A stretch of DNA of 45,705 nt from CAZSBB01 sp964605235 (GTDB taxonomy: Bacteria; Planctomycetota; Phycisphaerae; Phycisphaerales; Phycisphaeraceae): NCBI GenBank assembly GCA_964605235.1, contig CAZSBB010000048.1, positions 1-45,705 of the forward strand, in the 5' to 3' direction. Under the pieces are notes generated by a model. That model was given only the letters and a program-made list of their open reading frames with translations. It ran no database searches and was not told the DNA's origin. Positions 31,449-39,800 of this stretch are shown one piece after another. The position numbers were made by a program, and so were the translations under genes. Positions within the stretch are counted from its first letter, which is position 1; every line of letters starts with the position of its first letter.

Positions 31449-33107
31449 CTAAGCGTTTTCCAGCGTCGGCAGCGTCAGGGATGATAGCGTGCCCGGGCCG
31501 GTCAGGACACTGTTGCGCGCCGGGTCCGCCGGGGCGAACAGGCTCATTTTCCCGTTGTGCGGCAAAATGCGTGGCCAATCGCTGCTGCTGAGCACCAGAC
31601 ACACGCGACTGCCCACGGGAAACTCGTACGCCGTCGGCTGCAACCGCACGGTGAGGCGCTGGGGCGTCCGCGCGGGCATCGGCTCAGGCCGTTCAAAGCT
31701 GTGGCGATAGCGGCAGCGCAGCGACCCCAGCGTGAGGATGATCGTCTGGCCATCGGGCTGCTGCACGCACAGGCGGGCGATGAAGTCGGTGTCGTCGGCG
31801 TCGGTCTGCACATGCAGGTCCAGCGTCGGTTCGCCCACCAGCACCAGGGGTTGGCTCAGAGGCTCACTGCGGTACCACAGGCAGTCGCCGCGCTGTCCCA
31901 GAGCGTCGATGTTGACGGGGCCATAGGGATCGAGGTTCCAGTAAATCGGCCCGCCGGTGGTCGGCACGGGGTTGGCGGGATCATGCGTGAATTCGTCGGC
32001 CGAACTGGCGGCAGGCGTTTCCCGTTGCAGGCGACCGCTGCCGGCGGCGGTGGCGGCATGTCCATCCGACGCCAGATGCCATTGCACGGGTTGGGCGCTG
32101 GGCGCGGGCCAGTCGGGCAGGTCCAGCCATTGATTGCGTCCCATGAGGAAGCACTGCACACGCGGCTGTTCGAGGTAGTGGTCGTCGATGCCGCAGAGGT
32201 GGAACTGGAGGAACTGCAACTCGCGCTGCATCACATTGAAGCTGGCTGCCGCGCCGAAGTTCCACGAGCCGTAGCTCTGTTGGGTTTCATTGGTCCGGTG
32301 GAGATTGAGGTGTCCCCACGGGCCGATGAGCAGACGCTGGTGCAAACGGGCGAGGTCGGTCTGACCTTCCTGCTGGAGGTTGCGGTAGGCGTCGAACTGG
32401 CCGCGGGACAGGTGGTCGAACCAGCCGCCGACGTGGAAGCCGGCGGTGCGCAGTCGCCGGTGCATCAGGCGCTGGTCGAGGTTGCGCCAGTAGCCGCCGT
32501 CGGTGTCGTGCAGCGCCCAGAGGCGCAGGAAGCCGGCGCGCAGGCCGGTGTATTGCTCGAGGTCTTCGATCCGGCGATGGCCCCACAACACATTTTTATC
32601 CCAGTGGTGACGGGCGGGGCGGGTGCGGCAGGTAGCGTGCTCCATGGACCACCAGACATTGTTCGCCCAGGCGAAGCAGCCGTCGTAGCGGAGCCAGTCG
32701 TTGAAGAACGAGCCCGGCGCCACGGACGGACAGATGGCTTTGAGCGCTTCGTGGCCCCCGGCGGCGGCAGGCGCCTGCACGATGCCCAGGTAGCTCGGTC
32801 CCCACATACCGATGTGGCCGTTGCACCAGGATTGGTTGGCGATCCAGTCGATGGTCGCCTGGCCGTCGGCGGCTTCGTCGACGAGGGGTTCGAACCGGCC
32901 GTCGGAGTCGTACTTGCCGCGCACGTCCTGCATGGCGTAACCCATGCCGCGCTCGTGGAAGAGCTGCGCCCGGCCGAGCATTTCACCCTTGGCGTAGGGC
33001 GTGCGGGTGAGCACGATGGGATAGCGTCCCGGCCCGGGCAGATAGACGTCCGTGGACAGCTCCACGCCGTCGTACGACGGGACCCGTTGGTTGAGCAGCA
33101 ATTTCAT
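31449..33107 (-). CDS. CocE/NonD family hydrolase (X-Pro dipeptidyl-peptidase-like)
   Basis: This 552-aa protein matches the CocE/NonD family. An N-terminal alpha/beta hydrolase starts at VPSYDGVELSTDVYLP, with the nucleophile Ser105 in GMWGPSYLG and a likely catalytic His in LLIGPWGHLNLH. A C-terminal jelly-roll domain (LVLVGEPTLDLHVQTDADDTDFIARL, given in two parts in family signatures) closes the protein. The family hydrolyses esters or acyl-amide bonds (cocaine esterase, alpha-amino acid ester hydrolase, X-Pro peptidase). No signal peptide is seen from the chosen start, though some members are secreted. The frame is open upstream to 33344, but that stretch runs through a REP pair, so 33107 is preferred. 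RBS is weak. Confidence 0.85.
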   Translation of the reverse strand: MKLLLNQRVPSYDGVELSTDVYLPGPGRYPIVLTRTPYAKGEMLGRAQLFHERGMGYAMQDVRGKYDSDGRFEPLVDEAADGQATIDWIANQSWCNGHIGMWGPSYLGIVQAPAAAGGHEALKAICPSVAPGSFFNDWLRYDGCFAWANNVWWSMEHATCRTRPARHHWDKNVLWGHRRIEDLEQYTGLRAGFLRLWALHDTDGGYWRNLDQRLMHRRLRTAGFHVGGWFDHLSRGQFDAYRNLQQEGQTDLARLHQRLLIGPWGHLNLHRTNETQQSYGSWNFGAAASFNVMQRELQFLQFHLCGIDDHYLEQPRVQCFLMGRNQWLDLPDWPAPSAQPVQWHLASDGHAATAAGSGRLQRETPAASSADEFTHDPANPVPTTGGPIYWNLDPYGPVNIDALGQRGDCLWYRSEPLSQPLVLVGEPTLDLHVQTDADDTDFIARLCVQQPDGQTIILTLGSLRCRYRHSFERPEPMPARTPQRLTVRLQPTAYEFPVGSRVCLVLSSSDWPRILPHNGKMSLFAPADPARNSVLTGPGTLSSLTLPTLENA

Positions 33108-33160
33108 GACGGGGCAGTATGGCGGATCAAAGGTCCGGTCGCCAGCGGGATGCGTGAGCA

Positions 33161-33236
33161 TTTGCAGGTCCGGGCTGGCCCAGACATGAATCACACGTTT
33201 GGCGTCAACCTGTCCGAGCCAGCCCGGACCTGCAAA
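33161..33236. repeat. REP-like inverted pair, TTTGCAGGTCCGGGCTGGC type
   Basis: Arms of 19 nt (33161-33179 and 33218-33236) are perfect reverse complements and continue imperfectly inward (GTCCGGGCTGGCCCAGAC on the left). Each arm can form its own short hairpin because GTCxGGGC pairs with GCCCxGAC. It lies between hsp20 and the CocE-like gene. A third REP sequence type, unrelated to those at 7687 and 22932. Confidence 0.85.
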
Positions 33237-33330
33237 GACAGCAAATGGGGCAACGACAAAAAAGCCGTCGGCCGCGGCGGCAGCGGGGAGCGCTGAGCCG
33301 CGGCACGACGGCGGTGGGGGGTGTAAGGGA

Positions 33331-33768
33331 TTACTTGACTTCAATCTTGCGGGGCTTGACCTCTTCGCGCTTGTTGAGGGTCAGGTGCAGCACGCCGCTG
33401 TCGAGTTTGGCGGTCACCTGGTTTTCATCCACGGTGTTGGGCAGGGAGAAGCGGCGCAGCACACGGGTGAAGCGGCGTTCGTGCAGATGATGCTCGCCTC
33501 TGGCGTCGGTCTGCTGCTTGCGTTCACCGCTGATGGTCAGCACGCCGTTTTCGAGGGTGATTTCGACTTCCTCGCGTTTGAAGCCGGGCATCTCGGCTTC
33601 GACATACAGGTGATTTTCATCCTCCCGGATGTCGACGGGGTAGCTGCCGAAGGCGCCGTAGCTCTCGCCGGCGTTGGGCATGACGTCGCCGAACACGCGG
33701 TCGAGTTCCTCACGGAGGGTGGCGAACGGGTTGGCCAGACGAATCGGATGACGGGTCACGGGCAACAT
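33331..33768 (-). CDS. Small heat-shock protein, Hsp20/alpha-crystallin
   Basis: This 145-aa protein has an N-terminal arm (LANPFATLREELDRVFGD), an alpha-crystallin domain from about residue 45 (PVDIREDENHLYVEAEMPGF, then ITLENGVLTISGERK), the consensus A-x-L-D-x-G-V-L-x-L near AKLDSGVLHLTL, and a C-terminal I-x-V motif (RKIEVK). Small Hsps are ATP-independent holdases forming large oligomers. The start at 33768 is well supported by AAGGAGG; an upstream ATG at 33813 is not. The groES gene lies further down the same strand, though with a hydrolase and two repeats between. No CIRCE-type operator is visible upstream. Confidence 0.93.
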   Translation of the reverse strand: MLPVTRHPIRLANPFATLREELDRVFGDVMPNAGESYGAFGSYPVDIREDENHLYVEAEMPGFKREEVEITLENGVLTISGERKQQTDARGEHHLHERRFTRVLRRFSLPNTVDENQVTAKLDSGVLHLTLNKREEVKPRKIEVK

Positions 33769-34039
33769 GGCGAACCTCCTTATGAAAAATGGTTCAGTGA
33801 TGGATTCGAGCACACATCCCGGCAGCCAGTCGTGGGGGCGAACAGGAGCGTCGTCCCGCCGACGTGTGCCGCCGACAGGATGAGATAATTCAATCTGCGT
33901 GCCAGCGGGTTTGAACGTAAATTGCTTAATGAAAACATTTTAAATTACGACTCCTCGCTGATTTTCTGCCACAATGGCAGTTTGGGGTTTTCGCGCTGCT
34001 GCGTTGACAACTGTTCGCCGCTGCCGACAATGCCGTCCC

Positions 34040-35080
34040 ATGAGCATTCGCTGCGCCATCGTTGGACCCACCGGCTACACCGGGCTGTTCCTGATCGACC
34101 TTTTGCTGCGCCACAGCGGGGCGAAGTTGACCTATCTCGCCAGCGCGCGCGACGAGTTGCCGGACATCGCCGAGGTGTTTCCGCAACTGCTCGGGCGCCT
34201 GTCGGAGAAGGTGTCGGTCTGTCGGCCGATTGATCCGGCAGCGATCGCCAGGGACGCGGATGTGGCGTTCCTCGCGCTGCCTCACGTGGTGGCGATGGAG
34301 CACGCCGGCCCGCTGGTGGATGCAGGGCTCAAGGTCATCGACCTCTCCGCGGACTACCGCCTGGCGGACCCCGCGCTGTACGAACAGGTTTACAAGCACG
34401 CCCACAGCGACGTGAGTCATCTCGACGAAGCTGTCTATGGCCTGCCCGAACTGTTTCGCACCGACATCCCCGACGCCCGCCTGGTCGCCAACCCCGGCTG
34501 CTATCCCACCGCGGCCGCGCTGGGCATTGCCGCGCTGCTCGCCCGGTCGCTGGTGAAGTCGACCAACATCATCATCAATGCCGCCAGCGGCGCCACCGGC
34601 GCGGGGCGCGGGTTGAAGCTGGGCCTGCACTACGCCGAGCACAACGAGAGCTATCTGGCGTACGGCGAGATCGGCGGGCATCGCCATCAGCCGGAGATCG
34701 AACAGACGCTCGAAACCATTGCCGGCAAGCCGGTGCCGGTGCTGTTTGTGCCGCATCTGCTGCCGCTGGACCGGGGCATTCTGGAAACCATCTACCTGGA
34801 CCCGGTGGATGACGAGGTGACCGAGGACGATCTGTTCGAAGCGCTCGAGCAGGCGTATGACGATGAGCCGTTCGTGCGCGTGCGCGCGGATCTGCCGAAT
34901 GTGAAGTACGTGCGCGACACCAACTTCTGCGACCTGTCGGTGCGGCTGGTGGACCGCGACGGCGTGCGCAAAGCGGTGGTGTTTGCCGCCATCGACAACA
35001 TGATCAAAGGCGCCAGCGGGCAGGCGATCCAGAACATGAACCTGATGTTCGGCCTGGATGAAACCGCCGGCCTGCTGTAA
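34040..35080 (+). CDS. argC: N-acetyl-gamma-glutamyl-phosphate reductase
   Basis: This 346-aa enzyme of arginine biosynthesis reduces N-acetylglutamyl phosphate to the semialdehyde with NADPH. The Rossmann motif is CAIVGPTGYTG near the start, the active-site Cys154 lies in VANPGCYPTAAALG, and the conserved FVPHLLPLDRGILETIY and ASGQAIQNMNLMFG follow. Length is normal. The start at 34040 places MSIRCAIVG at the family N-terminus; the frame is open to 33974, but that adds a non-conserved stretch. No other arg genes are adjacent. It is divergent from hsp20 across an AT-rich gap and converges on gltD with 45 nt between stops. Confidence 0.95.
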   Translation: MSIRCAIVGPTGYTGLFLIDLLLRHSGAKLTYLASARDELPDIAEVFPQLLGRLSEKVSVCRPIDPAAIARDADVAFLALPHVVAMEHAGPLVDAGLKVIDLSADYRLADPALYEQVYKHAHSDVSHLDEAVYGLPELFRTDIPDARLVANPGCYPTAAALGIAALLARSLVKSTNIIINAASGATGAGRGLKLGLHYAEHNESYLAYGEIGGHRHQPEIEQTLETIAGKPVPVLFVPHLLPLDRGILETIYLDPVDDEVTEDDLFEALEQAYDDEPFVRVRADLPNVKYVRDTNFCDLSVRLVDRDGVRKAVVFAAIDNMIKGASGQAIQNMNLMFGLDETAGLL

Positions 35081-35125
35081 TGCCGCCAACCCACGCTACC
35101 GACGCCCAACGCGCGGACGCGCTGC

Positions 35126-36613
35126 TTACGGCAGTTGCGTGCTGCCCATCAGGTAGCGATCGACTTCCCGCGCAGCGCCCCGGCCTTCATTGATCGCCCA
35201 CACCACCAGGCTCTGTCCACGACGGCAATCGCCCGCGGCAAACACGCCGGGGATGCTGGTGGCGAATCGGCCATACTCCGCTTTGAAGTTGGAACGCTCG
35301 TCGGTCGCCAGCGCCAGGTCCTTCACCAGCGTTTCCTCCGGCCCGAGGAAGCCCATCGCCAGCAGCACCAGGTCGGCGGGATACACCTTCTCCGTGCCCG
35401 GCACGTCGCGCGGGATGAATCGGCCCTTGTCGTCCTTCTCCCACTTGACCTGCACGGTGTGAACTTCCTTGACCCGCCCGGCGTCGTTCCCGACGAACTT
35501 GCGGGCGGTGATGGTGTACACGCGCGGGTCGGCGCCGAACACCGCCGCCGCTTCCTCCTGCCCGTAGTCCATGCGGTAAATTTTGGGCCACTGCGGCCAA
35601 GGATTGTCGGGCGTTCTGCTGGCGGGGGGCTGAGGCAGAATCTCCAACTGCACCAGACTCCTGCACCCCTGCCGCAGCGACGTGCCCACGCAGTCGGTGC
35701 CGGTGTCGCCGCCGCCGATCACCACCACGTGACAATCCTTGGCGTTGATGTACTTGCCGTCGGCGTGCTGGGAATCCAGCAGGCTGCGCGTGTTGGCGCT
35801 CAGGAACTCCATGGCGAAATGCACGCCCTGAAGCTGGCGTCCCTCGATCGGCAGATCCCGCGGCTTGGTCGCCCCGGCGCATAGCACCAGCGCGTCAAAC
35901 TGCTCGCGCAGCGTCTGGGCGGTCACGTGCTTGCCCACTTCCACGCCGGCTTTGAAAGTGATGCCCTCGGCTTCGAGCAGATCGACGCGGCGCTGCACGA
36001 TCTTCGCCTTGTCGAGCTTCATGTTGGGGATGCCGTACATCAGCAAACCGCCGATGCGGTCGGCGCGTTCGAACACCGTGACCAGATGCCCCGCGCGATT
36101 GAGCTGCGCCGCGGCCGCCAGCCCCGATGGCCCGGACCCGACCACCGCCACCGTTTTGCCGGTGCGCACCGACGGCGGATTGGGTTTGACCCAGCCCTCG
36201 GCGAAGGCGCGCTCGATGATCGAGTACTCAAGCTGTTTGATGGTCACCGGGTCTTTGTTGATGCCCAGCACGCAGGAGCCTTCGCACGGCGCGGGGCAGA
36301 CGCGCCCGGTGAACTCGGGGAAGTTGTTGGTCTTGTGCAGCCGATCGATGGCTTCGCGCCAGCGGTTGTGATAGACCAGATCGTTCCACTCGGGGATGAG
36401 GTTGTTGATCGGACAACCCGCCGCCATGCCCGCCAGCAGGGAGCCGGTGTGGCAGAACGGCACGCCGCAGTCCATGCAGCGGGCGCCCTGATCGCGCAGC
36501 TCATTCTCACTCAGGTGCTCGTGAAACTCGCCCCAGTGGTGCAGGCGGGCTTCGGGCAACAGGTCGAGGGCGATCTGTCGCGGGTATTCCATGAAACCAG
36601 TGGGTTTTCCCAT
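35126..36613 (-). CDS. gltD: Glutamate synthase small (beta) subunit
   Basis: This 495-aa FAD protein passes electrons from NAD(P)H to the large subunit. The N-terminal Fe-S region has CMDCGVPFC (Cys46, 49, 54) and CPAPCEGSC. Then come the FAD site VAVVGSGPSGLAAAAQL and the NAD(P)H site VVVIGGGDTGTDCVGT, and a C-terminal IPGVFAAGDCRRGQSLVVWA. All diagnostic motifs are present and length is normal. GGAG precedes the ATG. It lies downstream of gltB on the same strand, but the 205-nt gap holds a repeat element, unlike the tight gltB-gltD spacing common elsewhere. Confidence 0.95.
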   Translation of the reverse strand: MGKPTGFMEYPRQIALDLLPEARLHHWGEFHEHLSENELRDQGARCMDCGVPFCHTGSLLAGMAAGCPINNLIPEWNDLVYHNRWREAIDRLHKTNNFPEFTGRVCPAPCEGSCVLGINKDPVTIKQLEYSIIERAFAEGWVKPNPPSVRTGKTVAVVGSGPSGLAAAAQLNRAGHLVTVFERADRIGGLLMYGIPNMKLDKAKIVQRRVDLLEAEGITFKAGVEVGKHVTAQTLREQFDALVLCAGATKPRDLPIEGRQLQGVHFAMEFLSANTRSLLDSQHADGKYINAKDCHVVVIGGGDTGTDCVGTSLRQGCRSLVQLEILPQPPASRTPDNPWPQWPKIYRMDYGQEEAAAVFGADPRVYTITARKFVGNDAGRVKEVHTVQVKWEKDDKGRFIPRDVPGTEKVYPADLVLLAMGFLGPEETLVKDLALATDERSNFKAEYGRFATSIPGVFAAGDCRRGQSLVVWAINEGRGAAREVDRYLMGSTQLP

Positions 36614-36677
36614 GGGAATGCTCCAATGCGGCCGGGACGCAGCGCGGGTCAGTCGACCGGCAGGAAATTCATTACCG

Positions 36678-36803
36678 ACATCTCACAGAGGTCGCAGAGA
36701 CACAGAGATCACCGAGGACTTGTTCAATTGCGACTTCGGGTTTTGTGCTGATTTCACTCACATGGATTCTCTCTGTGTTCGCTGTGCCGCTGTGGTGAAA
36801 ACT
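36678..36803. repeat. Inverted-repeat element, CACCACAGAGGCACAGAG family, copy D
   Basis: The left arm is diverged (TCTCACAGAGGTCGCAGAGA then CACAGAG). The right arm read on the other strand begins TTTTCACCACAGCGGCACAG then CGAACACAGAG. It lies between gltB and gltD, so if these are co-transcribed the mRNA contains a hairpin over 100 nt long between the two subunits. Confidence 0.8.
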
Positions 36804-36818
36804 GTTTTAGTTTGAGCT

Positions 36819-39800
36819 TCAATGCTGTTTGATCATGTCCGGGGTCTGCTCGTCGGCGGCGTCTTCCTGGGTGTCCTCGTTTTCCAACTGGTCGAGCACC
36901 TGTTTGTAATCCGTGGGAATCACCCGCTGGAAATGGCTGACGCACTCATGCCAGCGGGCCAGGATGTCGGCGGCGACGGTGGAATCGGTGTAACGGTGAT
37001 GCAGGGTGATGAGCCGGCGCAGCTCGAGGATTTCGCGTTCGCTGGTGAGGCGTTCGAGTTCCACGAGGCCCAGGTTGCATTTGGGGGCGAACTCATTGCG
37101 CGGGTCGTAGACGTAAGCGATGCCGCCGGACATGCCGGCCGCGAAGTTGCGTCCGGTGGGGCCGAGGATCACCGCCCGGCCGCCGGTCATGTATTCGCAG
37201 CCATGATCGCCGACGCCTTCAACCACCGCCGTCGCGCCGCTGTTGCGCACACAGAACCGCTCGGCGGCAATGCCGCGGAAGAACGCTTCGCCGGTCACCG
37301 CGCCGTACAGGGCGACGTTGCCGATGAGGATGTTCTTCTCCGCTGCGAAGCCAGCGGCGACCGCCTGGCGATCGGGATAAACGATGATGCGTCCGCCGGA
37401 CAGGCCCTTGCCCACGTAGTCATTGGCGTCGCCTTCCAGTTCCAGCGTGATGCCCGGCGCCAGCCACGCGCCCAGGCTTTGCCCCGCTGAACCAGTCAGC
37501 TTGGCGCGGATGGTGTCGTCGGGCAAACCCTGATCGCCATACCTGCGGCTGACGTGATAGCTGAGCATGGTGCCCACGGCCCGGTTGACGTTGCGCACCG
37601 GCAGTTCCAGGCGCACCGGCTGGCGCGACTCGAGCGCGTCGTGCGCCAGCTCGATGAGCCGATGGTCCAGTGCGTCGTCCAACCCATGGTCTTGCGCCTG
37701 GGTGCAGCGGACCTGCACGTTGTCGTGCGGCCGCAGCGCGGGGCTGAGGATGAGCGACAGGTCGATGCCCTTGGCTTTCCAGTGCTTGATCGCCTGCTCG
37801 GCTTCGAGCAGATCGACTCGGCCAATGAATTGATCCATGCGGCGAATGCCCAGGTCCGCCATGATCTGGCGGGCTTCCTCGGCAATCATGAACAGGTAAT
37901 TGACGACGTGTTCGGGTTGGCCGGCAAACTTCTGGCGCAGCTCGGGGTCCTGCGTGGCGATGCCGACGGGGCAGGTGTTCAGATGGCACTTGCGCATCAT
38001 GATGCAGCCGAGGACGATCAGCGGGGCGGTGGCGAAGCCGAATTCCTCCGCGCCCAGCAGGGCCGCCATGATGACATCGCGCCCGGTCTTGAGCTGGCCA
38101 TCGGTTTCCAGGCGCACCCGGCTGCGCAGGTCGTTGAGCACCAGCGTCTGATGCGTCTCGGCGAGGCCCAGCTCCCACGGCAGGCCGGCGTGCTTGATGC
38201 CCGTCAGCGGCGAAGCGCCGGTCCCGCCGTCGTGCCCGGAGATGAGGATGTGGTCGGCATGCGCCTTGGCGACGCCGGCGGCGACGGTGCCGACGCCGAC
38301 TTCGCTGACGAGCTTGACGCTGATGCGCGCCTGCGGGTTGGCGTTCTTGAGGTCGAAGATGAGCTGGGCGAGGTCCTCGATGGAATAGATGTCATGGTGG
38401 GGCGGGGGGCTGATGAGCATGACGCCCGGGACGGTGTGGCGCGTGCGGGCGATCTCTTTGGAGACCTTGTGGCCGGGCAGCTCACCGCCTTCGCCGGGCT
38501 TGGCGCCCTGCGCCATTTTGATCTGCAGCTGGTCGGCATTGGCGAGGTAATAGCTGGTGACGCCGAAGCGCCCGGAGGCGACCTGCTTGATGGCGGAGCG
38601 TTTGGAATCGCCGTTGGGCAGGGGGGCGAAGCGTTCGTAGTCCTCGCCGCCTTCGCCGGTGTTGCTCTTGCCGCCGAGCCGATTCATGGCGATCGCCAGC
38701 GATTCGTGGGCTTCGCGGCTGATGGAGCCGAAGCTCATCGCGCCGGTGCAGAAGCGTTTGACGATTTCTTTGGCGGGTTCGACTTCATCGATGGAGATGG
38801 GCGTGACGCCGCTGCCGGGGCCGGACTTGAAGTTGAGCAGTCCGCGCAGGGTGGCGCGTTTGTTGGCGTCTTCATTCACCAGCTTGGCGAACTGCTCGTA
38901 AGCAGCGCGGCTGTTGGAGCGGGCGGCCGCCTGCAGGTTGGCGATGACCAGCGGGCTCCACATGTGATGCTCGCCATCCTTGCGCCAGTGGAACTCGCCG
39001 CGGTTGGGCAGCACGGGCAGCGCCAGAGCATCGGGCCGGGGCGGGAACGCCAGCTCATGGCGGCGGAGCGCTTCTTCCGCCAGCGCATCGAAGTCCACGC
39101 CCTGCACGCGGCTGGGGGTGCCGACGAAGCATTTTTCGATGACTTGATTATTCAGGCCGACGGCTTCAAAAATCTGGGCGCCCTTGTAGCTTTGCAGGGT
39201 GCTGATGCCCATCTTGCCCATGACCTTGCGGATGGCTTTGCCGGCCGCCTTGATGTAGTTGGTGACGATTTTCTCGTCATCCAGGCCGTGGTCGATCAGG
39301 CCGTCGCGTTGCATCTGCCAGAGGGCTTCAAAGGTGAGATAGGGATTGATGGCGTCAGCGCCGTAGCCGATGAGCAGGCAGAGGTGGTGAATTTCGCGGG
39401 CTTCGCCGGACTCGAGCAGGATGCCGATTTTGGTGCGTTCCTCAGTGCGGATGAGGTGATGATGCACCGCGCCCATGGCGAGCAGGGAGGAGATGGGCAC
39501 GCGCTGGGCGTCGACCTTGCGATCCGACAGCACGATGAGGCTGAACCCCTGGGCGATCGCCTGTGAGGCTTCGCGGCAGATGCGATCAAGCGCGGCGATG
39601 AGGTCGTCGCCGGCGCGCCCGGAGCCGACGCCGCCCTTGGGATAGGTGATGTCGATGACCTTGGTGCGCCAGCCGCGGTGGTCCATGTGCTTGAGCGCGG
39701 ACATCTGCTCGTTGGTGAGGATGGGCTGGGGAATCAGCAGGCGATGGCACTGCTGTTCGCTGGTCTGCAGCAGGTTGCCCTCAGGGCCCACGAAGCAGCG

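Noticed and set aside
33108..33344. N-terminal extension of the CocE-like hydrolase
   Set aside because: It reads through the REP pair at 33161-33236 and has no match to the family N-terminus.
31239..33900. CIRCE operator for groES or hsp20
   Set aside because: No TTAGCACTC/GAGTGCTAA-type inverted repeat was found upstream of either gene.
398..36803. CRISPR array from the repeated CACCACAGAGG segments
   Set aside because: The copies are kilobases apart, each is an inverted pair, and there are no regular spacers or cas genes.
37554..39566. 670-codon + strand frame inside gltB
   Set aside because: gltB carries every diagnostic motif on the - strand through this region.
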